The translations under genes were made by a program, and so were the position numbers. From Rhodovarius crocodyli (GTDB lineage: Bacteria; Pseudomonadota; Alphaproteobacteria; Acetobacterales; Acetobacteraceae): 64,000 nucleotides of DNA. Shown here in pieces: positions 8,087 through 16,501 of the stretch. The number at the start of each line of letters is the position of its first letter. Position 1 is the first letter of the stretch. The notes beneath the pieces were generated by a model. It saw nothing but the letters and a program-made list of their open reading frames with translations. It did no database searches and was not told the DNA's origin. The stretch spans positions 930,001-994,000 of the forward strand of contig NZ_SACL01000001.1 of the NCBI RefSeq assembly GCF_004005855.1, written 5' to 3'.

Positions 8087-9048
8087 CCCCTTCACCCGCC
8101 ACCTTCCGCAACCGCATCTATGACAGCGTGCTGGACACGGTGGGCGCGACCCCGCTGGTGCGCCTGCCGCGCATCTCGGCCGAGGACGGGCTGAAGGCCG
8201 ACCTGCTGATGAAGCTGGAGTTCTTCAACCCGGCGGGGTCCGTGAAGGACCGCATCGCGCTGGCCATGGTGCGCGCCGCCGAGGCCGCGGGCACCATCAG
8301 GCCCGGCCATTCCGTCATCATCGAGCCGACCTCGGGCAATACCGGCATCGGGCTGGCCTTCGTCGGCGCCGCGCTGGGTTACCGGGTGATCGTGACGATG
8401 CCGGAAGGCGCCTCGATCGAGCGGCGGCGCATGATGCGGCTGATGGGCGCCGAGTTGGTGCTCACGCCCTCCGCCCAGGGCATGGGCGGCGCCATCGCCA
8501 AGGCCGAGGAGATCGCGGCCAAGACCCCCGGCGGCTGGATCGCGAAGCAGTTCGACAACCCCGCCAACCCCGACATCCACGCCGCTACCACGGCCGAGGA
8601 GATCTGGGCCGACACCGCCGGAGAGGTGGACATCATCATCGGCGGCATGGGCACCGGCGGCACCATGACGGGCATCGCCCGCGCGCTGAAGCCCCGCAAG
8701 GCAGGGCTGAAGGTGCTGGGCATCGAGCCCGCCGAGAGCGCCATCCTGCACGGCGACGACCCGGGGCCCCACGGCATCCAGGGCATCGGCCCCGGCTTCA
8801 AGCCCCGCGTGCTGGAACTGGATCTGCTGGACGGCGTGGAGACCGCCACCGAGCGCGACGCCATCGCCACCGCCCGCCGCGCCGCCCGCACCGAGGGGCT
8901 GGCCATCGGCATTTCCTCCGGCGCCTGCCTGGCGGTCGGGCTGCGCCTCGCGGCCCTGCCGGAAAACACCGGCAAGCGCATCGTCTGTATCACCCCCTCC
9001 TTCGCGGAACGCTACCTCTCGACGGCGCTATTCCAAGGATTGGAGTGA
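8074..9048 (+). CDS. cysK: Cysteine synthase A
   Basis: A canonical 324-residue O-acetylserine (thiol)-lyase: PLP lysine K58 in AGSVKDRIAL, asparagine loop EPTSGNTGIGLAF, phosphate loop GMGTGGTMTG and the C-terminal GISSGACLAVG. It converts O-acetylserine and sulfide to cysteine in the cytoplasm. It starts inside the end of the first paralogue and its TGA overlaps the ATG of cysE, so all three are translationally coupled. In many bacteria CysK and CysE form the cysteine synthase complex; the CysE C-terminal tail here does not end in Ile, so complex formation is not assured. Confidence 0.93.
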   Translation: MDALTPSPATFRNRIYDSVLDTVGATPLVRLPRISAEDGLKADLLMKLEFFNPAGSVKDRIALAMVRAAEAAGTIRPGHSVIIEPTSGNTGIGLAFVGAALGYRVIVTMPEGASIERRRMMRLMGAELVLTPSAQGMGGAIAKAEEIAAKTPGGWIAKQFDNPANPDIHAATTAEEIWADTAGEVDIIIGGMGTGGTMTGIARALKPRKAGLKVLGIEPAESAILHGDDPGPHGIQGIGPGFKPRVLELDLLDGVETATERDAIATARRAARTEGLAIGISSGACLAVGLRLAALPENTGKRIVCITPSFAERYLSTALFQGLE

Positions 9049-9689
9049 TGGAACTCATCGAACTCGGCCGATCGATACGGGACAGAGACCCCGCCCGGCC
9101 CACCTGGTTCGAAGTCATCTTCAGCTACCCCGGCGTGCATGCGGTGCTGTGGCACCGGCTGGCCCACCGCCTCTACGGCTGGGGCCTGCCCGGTGCCGGG
9201 CGCTTCATCTCCCACCTCTCCCGCTTCCTGACCGGCATCGAGATTCACCCGGCGGCCCGCGTCGGCCGGCGGCTGTTCATCGACCACGGCATGGGGGTGG
9301 TGATCGGCGGCACGGCGATACTGGGCGACGACGTCACGATCTATCAGGGCGTCACCCTCGGCGGCCTCAGCCTGAAACCCGGCAAACGCCACCCGGACGT
9401 GCTGGACGGCGCCGTGATCGGCGCCGGCGCCCATGTCCTCGGCCCCATCACCGTGGGCCGCAAGGCGCGCGTGGGCGCCAACGCCGTGGTGGTGGAAGAC
9501 GTGCCCGAAGGCGTGACGGTGGTGGGCATCCCGGCCCGCGCACCGGCGCAGAGCACGGGCGCCACCGTGGGCTACGGCATGCCACGCGACCGCGACATCG
9601 ACCCGCTGGGCGAGGAAATCGCCCAGATCCGCGCCGAGCTGGAAGCACTGAAGGCGCGGATGGAGACGAGGGTGGCTGCTGGGGGGTGA
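9048..9689 (+). CDS. cysE: Serine O-acetyltransferase
   Basis: The 213-residue protein transfers acetyl from acetyl-CoA to serine, giving the O-acetylserine used by CysK. The C-terminal half is a left-handed beta-helix of hexapeptide repeats (IEIHPAARVGRRLFIDHGMGVVIGGTAILGD region), with catalytic His residues in IDHGMGVVIG and GKRHPDVLDGAVIGAGAHVLG. The ATG at 9048 overlaps the cysK stop (TGATG). It is the short form, lacking the long N-terminal helical domain of E. coli CysE. The C-terminal end (MRTRVAAGG-like) lacks the terminal Ile that normally plugs the CysK active site, unlike the standard complex-forming enzyme. Confidence 0.93.
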   Translation: MELIELGRSIRDRDPARPTWFEVIFSYPGVHAVLWHRLAHRLYGWGLPGAGRFISHLSRFLTGIEIHPAARVGRRLFIDHGMGVVIGGTAILGDDVTIYQGVTLGGLSLKPGKRHPDVLDGAVIGAGAHVLGPITVGRKARVGANAVVVEDVPEGVTVVGIPARAPAQSTGATVGYGMPRDRDIDPLGEEIAQIRAELEALKARMETRVAAGG

Positions 9690-9696
9690 GGCGCAC

Positions 9697-9939
9697 CCGG
9701 GGGTTTCACCCCCGGACCCCGACCAGGGCTCTGCCCTGGACCCGCCAGGAGCCTGTGGCCCCTGGACCCCCATGAGTTATCCGAAAGGTTGAGGAGGGGG
9801 CAGCAAGCGGCCCCCTGGCCCAACACGCGCCACCCGCCCCCTCCTCAACCTTTCGGCTCCCGGTTTCCAAAGGCCCTTCGGCCTTTGGTGGGGTGCAGGG
9901 GCAAAGCCCTTGCCGGGGGTCAGGGGGCGGAGCCCCCTG
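9697..9939. repeat. GC-rich multi-hairpin element, type A copy 2, with 21-bp inverted repeat
   Basis: It has the same order of parts as 4615-4863: CCGGGGG/CCCCCGG stem (9697-9715), an AGGGC/GCCCT stem, CCAGGAGCC...CCTGG, then GAGTTA followed by a perfect 21-bp inverted repeat (arms 9781-9801 and 9836-9856, 34-nt spacer), the shared CCCGGTTTCCAAAGGCC...GGCCTTTGG hairpin, and two closing G/C stems to 9939. Its arms differ from the other copy at five positions, all compensated. It sits between convergent cysE and dinG, whose last codons and stop are inside the final hairpin. Confidence 0.85.
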
Positions 9940-12700
9940 TGCTCTCTTCCCGCAGAAACGCCTCCGTCTCCGCCACTGCTTCCTTCAGTGTCACCCGGCG
10001 CGGTTCGACCGGCAGGCCGGCCATCAGGCGGCTGGGCGCGCGGGGGTCCAGCAGGACGAACACGCCCTTGTCCTCGCCGCGCCGGATGAGGCGGCCGAAG
10101 CCCTGGCGCAGGCGGTGGCGCGCCTCGGCGTCGTCGTATCCCTTGGGGTAGCCGCCGGAGAGGTGGATGCGCCGTTCGCGGTGCAGGATGGTGGGGCGCG
10201 GCCAGGGCACGCGCTCATAGACCAGCAGCCGCAGGGAGCGGCCGGGCACGTCCACGCCATCTCGCATCGCGTCGGTGCCGAGCAGGCAGGAATCCTCCTC
10301 GGCGCGGAACACGTCCACCAGGGTGGAGTTGTCCATCGCATCCACATGCTGGGCGTAGAGGGGAATGCCCTCCGCCAGCAGGGGCGGGGCGATCAGGCGG
10401 GCCACTTCGCGCAGGCGGCGGATGGCGGTGAACAGCCCCAGGCCGCCACCGCCCGAGGCCAGGAACAGCGCGCGCATGGCGCTGGCCACCTGTTCGGTGC
10501 GGCTCTTGTCCACATCGGTCACGACGAAGGCGCGCGTCTGGGACTGGTAGTCGAAGGGGCTGGGCACCGCCGCGCGGATGGCGGGCATGGCCAGGTGGCC
10601 GGCGCCGGTGCGGGCTTCGGCGGCGCGCCAGGCGGCTTCCTCATCGGCGTTGGGGGCGCGGTCGCGCAGGGTGGCGCTGGTGATCAGCAACCCATGGGCC
10701 GGGCCGGCAAGGTCGGTCGCGAAGGGGATGGTCGGGTCCAGCCAGTGGCGGCGCATGCCGGCGTCGACGTCGCGCGCCTCGCGCCGGGTCAGTTCGAACC
10801 AATCCACCATGCGCGGGCGGGTGCCGGGCTCAGGCACCACGGTCATGCCCTTCAGCATGCCGCGCCAGGCCGCCAGCGGCATCAGCCCGCGCCGTTCCAG
10901 CCCGCGGATCGCGGTTTCCAGCTTGATCCGGTCGGAGGTCTCCAGTTCCTCCGGCGCGTGGTCGATGCGTGATTGCAGGGCCTGGCACAGCTTCTTCAGC
11001 GGGTCTTCCAGGGCCGACAGGGCCACATCCAGCAGGCGGCCGGTTTCCTCCACCTCCGGGTTCAGCGGGTGGACGTCGGCCTCCAGCCCGTATTGCCCGT
11101 CATCCTCGGGCGCGCGGGCCAGCACCTGGGCGCGCACGGCGGCCAGGAAGGCCTCGGTGGGGTTGCTGGCGCCGGTGCCCTCGGCCATGCGGGTCTGCCA
11201 GAAGGGCCCCGGCAGGCCCTGGGCGGCGTGCAGGGCGGCCAGCAGGGGGCCGGTCACGTCCTCGCCGGACTCCTCCACCAGATCCTCGATGCGGCGTTGC
11301 AGCCCCTTGGCGCGGCTGCGCCCGCCCTCGGCACCCAGCAGCCAGCGGCGCAGCTCGGCGGTCTCGAAGCCGGTGATGGCGGCGGAGAAGGCGCCGTCGG
11401 CGGCGTCGAAGATGTGGTGCCCCTCATCGAAGACGTATCGCAGCGGCTTGCCGTCCTCGCCGCCGCCGAGGGCCGCCTGCACCATCACCAGCGCGTGGTT
11501 CGCCACCACCAGCCGGGCATGGCGCGCGCGGCGGATCGAATGCTCGACGAAGCACTTCCGGTAATGCGTGCAGGCGGAGCGGATGCACTCGCCGCGCCGG
11601 TCCGGCAGGTGGCCGATCACGCCCACGCCGAACACCTCCGTCATCCAGCCGGGAAAGTCGCCGCCCAGGATGTCGCCCTCACGCGTGTGGGTGGTCCAGC
11701 GCGCTGCCAGCGCCAGGGGCAGCACGCTGTCCTTCAGCGTCATCTGGCCCTGCACTTCCTCCAGGTTCAGCAGGCACAGGTAGTTCTCGCGGCCCTTGCG
11801 CAGCACAACGCGGGCGCGGCGTTCCTCGGGGTCCGGGTAGAGGCGCGCCAGTTCCTGGTCCAGCTGCCGTTGCAGGTTGCGGGTATAGGTCGAGAGCCAG
11901 ACCGGCGCGCCGTTGCGCTCGGCCCACAGGCTGGCGGGCGCGATATAGCCCAGCGTCTTGCCGGTGCCGGTGCCGGCCTCGGCCAGCACCAGGCGGGGCT
12001 CGCCCTCCACCTCGCGCGGCTGGAAGGCCATGGCGGCGGCGGAGGCATAGTCGGCCTGGCTGGGGCGCTGCTCGGAGCCTTCGCCCAGGATCTCGGCCAG
12101 GCGCTGGCGGGTCTCGGTGGCGGTGATGCCGTGGCTGGCGGGCGGCGGCGGGGGCGCGTCGTCCTCCCATTCCGGCAGGCGGCGCCAGGGGCGGAAGGCG
12201 TTGCGGTCGGGCTTGGCGTCCGGCGTGCCCAGCGCGGCCAGCACGGAATCGGCCCAGGCCCAGTTGATGGTGGCCTTCAGCTGGGCGGCCATGGCGGCCG
12301 CATCGGCGCCCGCCGCGCTGTTGCGCGTTTCGGCCAGGGCGCGCAGCAGCTTGGTCGCGATCTCGGGCAGCAGGGCGGCGGCGTCCGCGTCCTCATGCGG
12401 GGGCGTCAGGCCCAGGGCGGCGGCCAGGCCGCGCGGCGTGGGGGCAGCCAGCCGCGCCGGCAGGGCGAAGGCGAACAGCTCCAGCAGGTCATAGCTGTCG
12501 AGGAAGGGCGGGATGTCCAGCCGCCGCGCGGTGGCTGGGGCGTGTACCAGGATCGGCGGCGGGTGCAGGGCCAGTTCGCGCTCGATCTCGGCCCCCTGCA
12601 GCACCATCAGCTCGCCATCCGGCGTCAGCAGGGTGGCGCGGCCGGGCCCGGCCACCAGGGCGGGCGAGTCAGGCAGCAGAAGGCGGGGGGCAACGGGCAC
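9920..12700 (-). CDS. dinG: DinG/XPD-like ATP-dependent DNA helicase
   Basis: A 926-residue superfamily 2 helicase of the DinG/YoaA type, which unwinds 5'-3' and resolves D-loops and R-loops. The Walker A motif is AEAGTGTGKTLGY (about residue 245) and the Walker B box is FDEGHHIFD (about 425). Between them the cysteines in ENYLC, RSAC and HYRKC fit the four-cysteine Fe-S domain of XPD/DinG proteins. The N-terminal ~190 residues are poorly conserved and Ala/Pro-rich. Helicase motif VI appears as RQGFGRLIRRGEDKG. The last residues (EESTGGSAP) are read from the hairpin element. It starts 18 bp after the EamA gene and may be co-transcribed with it. Confidence 0.9.
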   Translation of the reverse strand: MPVAPRLLLPDSPALVAGPGRATLLTPDGELMVLQGAEIERELALHPPPILVHAPATARRLDIPPFLDSYDLLELFAFALPARLAAPTPRGLAAALGLTPPHEDADAAALLPEIATKLLRALAETRNSAAGADAAAMAAQLKATINWAWADSVLAALGTPDAKPDRNAFRPWRRLPEWEDDAPPPPPASHGITATETRQRLAEILGEGSEQRPSQADYASAAAMAFQPREVEGEPRLVLAEAGTGTGKTLGYIAPASLWAERNGAPVWLSTYTRNLQRQLDQELARLYPDPEERRARVVLRKGRENYLCLLNLEEVQGQMTLKDSVLPLALAARWTTHTREGDILGGDFPGWMTEVFGVGVIGHLPDRRGECIRSACTHYRKCFVEHSIRRARHARLVVANHALVMVQAALGGGEDGKPLRYVFDEGHHIFDAADGAFSAAITGFETAELRRWLLGAEGGRSRAKGLQRRIEDLVEESGEDVTGPLLAALHAAQGLPGPFWQTRMAEGTGASNPTEAFLAAVRAQVLARAPEDDGQYGLEADVHPLNPEVEETGRLLDVALSALEDPLKKLCQALQSRIDHAPEELETSDRIKLETAIRGLERRGLMPLAAWRGMLKGMTVVPEPGTRPRMVDWFELTRREARDVDAGMRRHWLDPTIPFATDLAGPAHGLLITSATLRDRAPNADEEAAWRAAEARTGAGHLAMPAIRAAVPSPFDYQSQTRAFVVTDVDKSRTEQVASAMRALFLASGGGGLGLFTAIRRLREVARLIAPPLLAEGIPLYAQHVDAMDNSTLVDVFRAEEDSCLLGTDAMRDGVDVPGRSLRLLVYERVPWPRPTILHRERRIHLSGGYPKGYDDAEARHRLRQGFGRLIRRGEDKGVFVLLDPRAPSRLMAGLPVEPRRVTLKEAVAETEAFLREESTGGSAP

Positions 12701-12718
12701 CTGCAGTATATAGCGCGG

Positions 12719-13567
12719 CTAACGCTTCCCTGCACTGCGGGCCAGGTACAGGCTGGCCCCCAGCATCAGCGCGACACCCGCCGGCAGGCCCCAGCCCGGC
12801 ACCTCGCTGAACACCAGCCAGCCCCAGAAGGCGCCGGACGGGATCTGCACATATTCCATCGGGGCCAGCAGCCCGGCATCGGCCCGCCGCGCGGCTGCGG
12901 ACACCATGTAGTCACCGATCACCGAGGCCAGCGTGCCCACGACCAGCAGCGTCAGCGCGCCCAGGCTGGGCGTGACCCACAGCCAGGCCGTCAGCGGCGC
13001 CCAGAACACCACGCTGGCCACCGCATACCAGGCGATGACGCGCATGGGGGGCTCGGTCGGCGCCAGCTTCTTCACCGAGATCAGCACCAGCGCGCCCGAG
13101 ATGCCCGCCCCCACGGCGGCGGCCAACCCCCAGGAGATGTGCCCGCCCGGGTCCGCGATGACGATGACGCCCGCGAAGCCCACCAGGGCCGCCACCACGC
13201 GGTCACGCCTGAGCTTCTCGTTCAGCAGCACGGCGGCCAGGCAGATGGCCCAGATGGGGCGAGCCTGCCCGATGGCCACCGCATCGGCCAGCGGCAGCAG
13301 CAGCAGCGCCAGCATGGAGCACTGGAAGGCCACCAGCCCCGCGGCGCAGCGCCAGGTCATCAGCCAGGGCCGCCGCGTGGCCATGCCGGACACGCCCACC
13401 CGCAGCAGCCAGGGCAGGATGATGATGAGGGTGATCGCGCCACGCGCGAAAGGGGCCGCCGGTGTCGGCAGCCCCTCCTGCAAGGCGACGCGGTAGCACA
13501 TGCCCATGGCCGAAAAGAAAAGGGCGGCGCCGGCCATCAGCGCCATGCCCTGCAACGGTTTGGACAA
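12719..13567 (-). CDS. EamA/DMT family permease
   Basis: A 282-residue inner-membrane protein with about ten hydrophobic segments in two five-helix halves, as in the drug/metabolite transporter superfamily (EamA domains). Typical pieces are the first helix GMALMAGAALFFSAMGMCYR and the mid-protein VVAALVGFAGVIVIADPGG. The substrate cannot be predicted; relatives export amino acids or metabolites. The ATG lies 2 bp after the kpsD stop, so it is probably read from the capsule export transcript. A link to capsule function is possible but only from position. Confidence 0.88.
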   Translation of the reverse strand: MSKPLQGMALMAGAALFFSAMGMCYRVALQEGLPTPAAPFARGAITLIIILPWLLRVGVSGMATRRPWLMTWRCAAGLVAFQCSMLALLLLPLADAVAIGQARPIWAICLAAVLLNEKLRRDRVVAALVGFAGVIVIADPGGHISWGLAAAVGAGISGALVLISVKKLAPTEPPMRVIAWYAVASVVFWAPLTAWLWVTPSLGALTLLVVGTLASVIGDYMVSAAARRADAGLLAPMEYVQIPSGAFWGWLVFSEVPGWGLPAGVALMLGASLYLARSAGKR

Positions 13568-13569
13568 GG

Positions 13570-15261
13570 TCAGAAGTTCTGCAGCGACCTCGCGGCGTAG
13601 GCCAGCTGGAACACGATGGAGCTGAAATCCGTGAACAGCTGGATCACGCGCCGGTCGAGGTGCGGAAGCGCGATGAGCTCGTCACCCGGCCGCAGCGGCT
13701 GGGTGGCGTCCAGCACCAGCTCGCCGCTCGCGCGGCGGATCATCAGGGAAGAGGTGTTGCCGCGCGGCGAGAGGCCGCCCGCCTGGCGGATGTAGTCCGC
13801 CGGCACCAGGTTCTGCTGCCACAGGATGGCGCGCGGGGCATTCACCTCGCCCGAGACCAGGATGGTCTGGCTGCGCTCGGGGATGACGATCACGTCGCCG
13901 TCCTCAAGCCGCACGGGCGCGCAGTTTCCGGTCGAATCCATCACCACCACCAGCCCGTCGGGACGGGTGCGGCGGGCGCGCTGGATGTACTGGCCGACCA
14001 GATTGGCTTCGGCCGTGCGGATCTGCGACACGCCGGTGGTGGGAGAGGTGGCGAGGAACAGCTGGCGTTCCAGCCGGTCCAGCGTTTCCTCCATGGTGCG
14101 CTGCTGCTGGGCCGCCACGCGCTGGCGCAGCAGGAACACGCCCTGGGTGTTCGCGAGCGAGGGGTCCACCGCCACATAGTCGAGCAGGGTGCAGAGCTGC
14201 GTGTCCCGATCGGCCACCAGCACCGAGGGGCCGATGCGGCTGCCCTCGATCGTCACGCGGATGGTGCGCGCGGGCGCGTCGGTGATGAAGCTGACCGTGT
14301 CCTGGTCGCCCAGCTGGGCGGAGGAAAGCTCACCCAGCGTGACATAGCGGCTGAAGGGGCGGCCGCCGCGGCTGCCCTGGATCACGGCATTGGTGGCCGC
14401 CGGCAGCGGGCGGGAATATTCCACCAGCTCACGCCCGGTCATGGCGCGGCCCGGAACCTCGAACAGGAAGTTGTTGCGCACGGCGCCGTCCGCGCCCACC
14501 AGCGCGCGCTGGCGGCCGACGACGATCGTGTCGCCCTCCTGCAGGCGCAGGGCCGGCAGGCGGCCCTCGATCAGGAAGTTGTAGAGGTCGACGCTGGCGA
14601 CATTGGCCCCGTTCCGGCGCACCACGATATCCCGGTAGGACCCGCGAGAGGGGTCGACGCCGCCGGCGCGCACCAGGAAGTCGATGACGGAATCGGCGGC
14701 CGAGCCGCCGAAGCGCCCGGGCGTCTTGACGAAGCCGGTGACGAACACGCCGATGCGCTGCGTGGACAGCAGCACGGCATAGACGTTCACCTCCTGCGTG
14801 TAGATGCGGCGGACCTCGCCCTCGACCGTGCGCTGCAGGTCTCCGGCGCGGGTGCCGGCCAGGCGGACCGGGCCGATCTGCGGCAGGAACAGCATGCCCG
14901 CGCTGTCGACCTGGCCAGTCACCTCGGCCTCCGTCGCGCCCCAGACGCGGACGGACACGCGGTCACCGGGAGTGATGACGTAGTTGGGGTTCGGTGCGTC
15001 GGAGGTGGCCGTCGCGTTGTTGGTGAACAGCGCGGAGCCGAACACGGCGGTGGCCGGGCCCGGGTTGCGCTGCCCGGCGCCCAGCGGCAGCACGGCCTGC
15101 GCCCCGGCCTCGGCCTCGGTCGCGGAGCCCACGCGGTTGGTCTGGCGGGCCCCCGCCTCGGCGCGCCCGGGCGCCAGATCCTGCGCGGGCTGGGCGTGGA
15201 CGAGCGCGGGCAAAAGCGCGGCCGTCAGCGCGGCCGCCATCAGAAGCTTGTTACGCAGCAT
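13570..15261 (-). CDS. kpsD: Outer-membrane polysaccharide export protein, KpsD/OPX type
   Basis: The 563-residue protein has a cleaved signal peptide (MLRNKLLMAAALTAALLPALVHA) and forms the outer-membrane exit for capsular polysaccharide. The N-terminal polysaccharide export domain begins at NYVITPGDRVSVRVWG (about residue 91), and several SLBB-type domains follow (VFVTGFVKTPGRFGG; RALVGADGAVRNNF; LVSGEVNAPRAIL), ending with a hydrophobic tail. There is no lipobox cysteine, unlike Wza, which fits KpsD. It overlaps the kpsE stop by 11 bp in the kpsM-T-E-D order of ABC-dependent (group 2/3) capsule loci. Confidence 0.9.
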   Translation of the reverse strand: MLRNKLLMAAALTAALLPALVHAQPAQDLAPGRAEAGARQTNRVGSATEAEAGAQAVLPLGAGQRNPGPATAVFGSALFTNNATATSDAPNPNYVITPGDRVSVRVWGATEAEVTGQVDSAGMLFLPQIGPVRLAGTRAGDLQRTVEGEVRRIYTQEVNVYAVLLSTQRIGVFVTGFVKTPGRFGGSAADSVIDFLVRAGGVDPSRGSYRDIVVRRNGANVASVDLYNFLIEGRLPALRLQEGDTIVVGRQRALVGADGAVRNNFLFEVPGRAMTGRELVEYSRPLPAATNAVIQGSRGGRPFSRYVTLGELSSAQLGDQDTVSFITDAPARTIRVTIEGSRIGPSVLVADRDTQLCTLLDYVAVDPSLANTQGVFLLRQRVAAQQQRTMEETLDRLERQLFLATSPTTGVSQIRTAEANLVGQYIQRARRTRPDGLVVVMDSTGNCAPVRLEDGDVIVIPERSQTILVSGEVNAPRAILWQQNLVPADYIRQAGGLSPRGNTSSLMIRRASGELVLDATQPLRPGDELIALPHLDRRVIQLFTDFSSIVFQLAYAARSLQNF

Positions 15262-16501
15262 GTTCCTTGACCCCCGCGATCAGCAGCCAGCCCAGACCGT
15301 AGACAACGGAAAGGCCGATGAAAGTATAGAGAATGGAGAGAAAGCGCTTCGGATAGAGGCTATATTCCGCCAGGTTCGGCTCGACCACCCGCTGCAGGAA
15401 GATCTGCTGCCGCAGGGTGCTGTTCAGCGCCGATTCCAGGCTGGCGGTCGCGGTCGTCAGCTGCCGACCGGCGAATTCAAGCTCCAGCCGCAGCCGCTCA
15501 TAGGCCGCGACCTGGGCGGTGAAGCCGCGGTTGTCGCCGGCGGAGGTACGGCCGCGCTCTTCCTCGATCTGGGCTTCCAGCGCCTGGATTCGGTTCTGCA
15601 GCACCGCGATCTGCGGGTTGTTGGGCCGGGCATAGCCCTGGAGGGTCTGAAGCTGGCTGCGGGTCTCGGCCAGCGTGCCCTGCAGCCGGCCGATGGTCTC
15701 GACCGCGATGCCGGCGGAACGCGTGGGATCGAGCTGGCGCTCACGCTCCCGGAACTGGGAGATCGCTTCGGTCGCGTCGGCGACGCGCTGCTCGGCGCGC
15801 GCCACTTCCTGGCGGGCGCCCGTGATGGTGTCCTGCTGGATGCGGGAGTTCAGGCCGTTCACCAGGCCCTCGCTCATCTTCAGCAGCGCCTCGTTGATCT
15901 GCAGGCTGTCCGCCGGGCGGAAGCTGCGGACCTCCAGCGTCGCGATGCCGGAGGTGGTGTCGATCTGCGCCGTGACCATGCCGCGGTAGAAACGCAGCAG
16001 CCGCTCGGCCGGCGGCGTCTCATACCAGTGCCGGGACCAGAGATCAGATTCCGGACGGCGGAACATCGCCACCAGGTCCATCTGCTGGCGCAGCTGCTGG
16101 ACCGCATCATGGGAGGTGATGAAATCCTTCACCATCACCGCGTCCTCGGGCGCGGAGCGGAAGCCCGCGCTGTTCAACGCGTCCGTCAGGGCGGAAAGGC
16201 CCGAGCTCTGGGTGCGGGAACGAACGACGAAGCGGCTTTCGGAGACATACTGGTCGGCGGCGACCAGATAGAAATAGGCGGCGACGACCAGCGTCGGCAG
16301 CAGCACGAAGAACCAGTAGGGATGCCGCCGCACCCATCCGCGCAGTCGCTCCACCGGGCCGGCCGGCTGCACCTCAAGCGAGCCGAAGCCGCCGAGTACG
16401 AGCCCGTTTTCGGTCGATGGGCGCGAGGCGATCTTCCGGCCGCGACCGGAAGTGGCCTCAGAGCCTTTCGTAGATGGAGATAGCCTCGTCCAGATCTTCA
16501 T
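15251..16501 (-). CDS. kpsE: Capsule export inner-membrane/periplasmic adaptor, KpsE type
   Basis: A polysaccharide co-polymerase-3 family protein linking the KpsMT transporter to KpsD. It has a membrane segment near the N-terminus (HPYWFFVLLPTLVVAAYFYLV), a long periplasmic region with a coiled coil (REVARAEQRVADAT to IQALEAQIEEER) and a second membrane segment close to the C-terminus (FLSILYTFIGLSVVYGLGWL). I chose ATG 16501 (MKIWTRLSPS), which overlaps kpsT by 44 bp; an upstream Met would overlap more, and no good later start exists. The N-terminal ~40 residues before the first helix look unconserved, so the start is uncertain. Confidence 0.87.
   Translation of the reverse strand: MKIWTRLSPSTKGSEATSGRGRKIASRPSTENGLVLGGFGSLEVQPAGPVERLRGWVRRHPYWFFVLLPTLVVAAYFYLVAADQYVSESRFVVRSRTQSSGLSALTDALNSAGFRSAPEDAVMVKDFITSHDAVQQLRQQMDLVAMFRRPESDLWSRHWYETPPAERLLRFYRGMVTAQIDTTSGIATLEVRSFRPADSLQINEALLKMSEGLVNGLNSRIQQDTITGARQEVARAEQRVADATEAISQFRERERQLDPTRSAGIAVETIGRLQGTLAETRSQLQTLQGYARPNNPQIAVLQNRIQALEAQIEEERGRTSAGDNRGFTAQVAAYERLRLELEFAGRQLTTATASLESALNSTLRQQIFLQRVVEPNLAEYSLYPKRFLSILYTFIGLSVVYGLGWLLIAGVKEHAA

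Noticed and set aside
10973-13600. 875-codon frame opposite dinG and the permease
   Set aside because: Gln/Gly-rich shadow crossing two genuine genes; no family resemblance.
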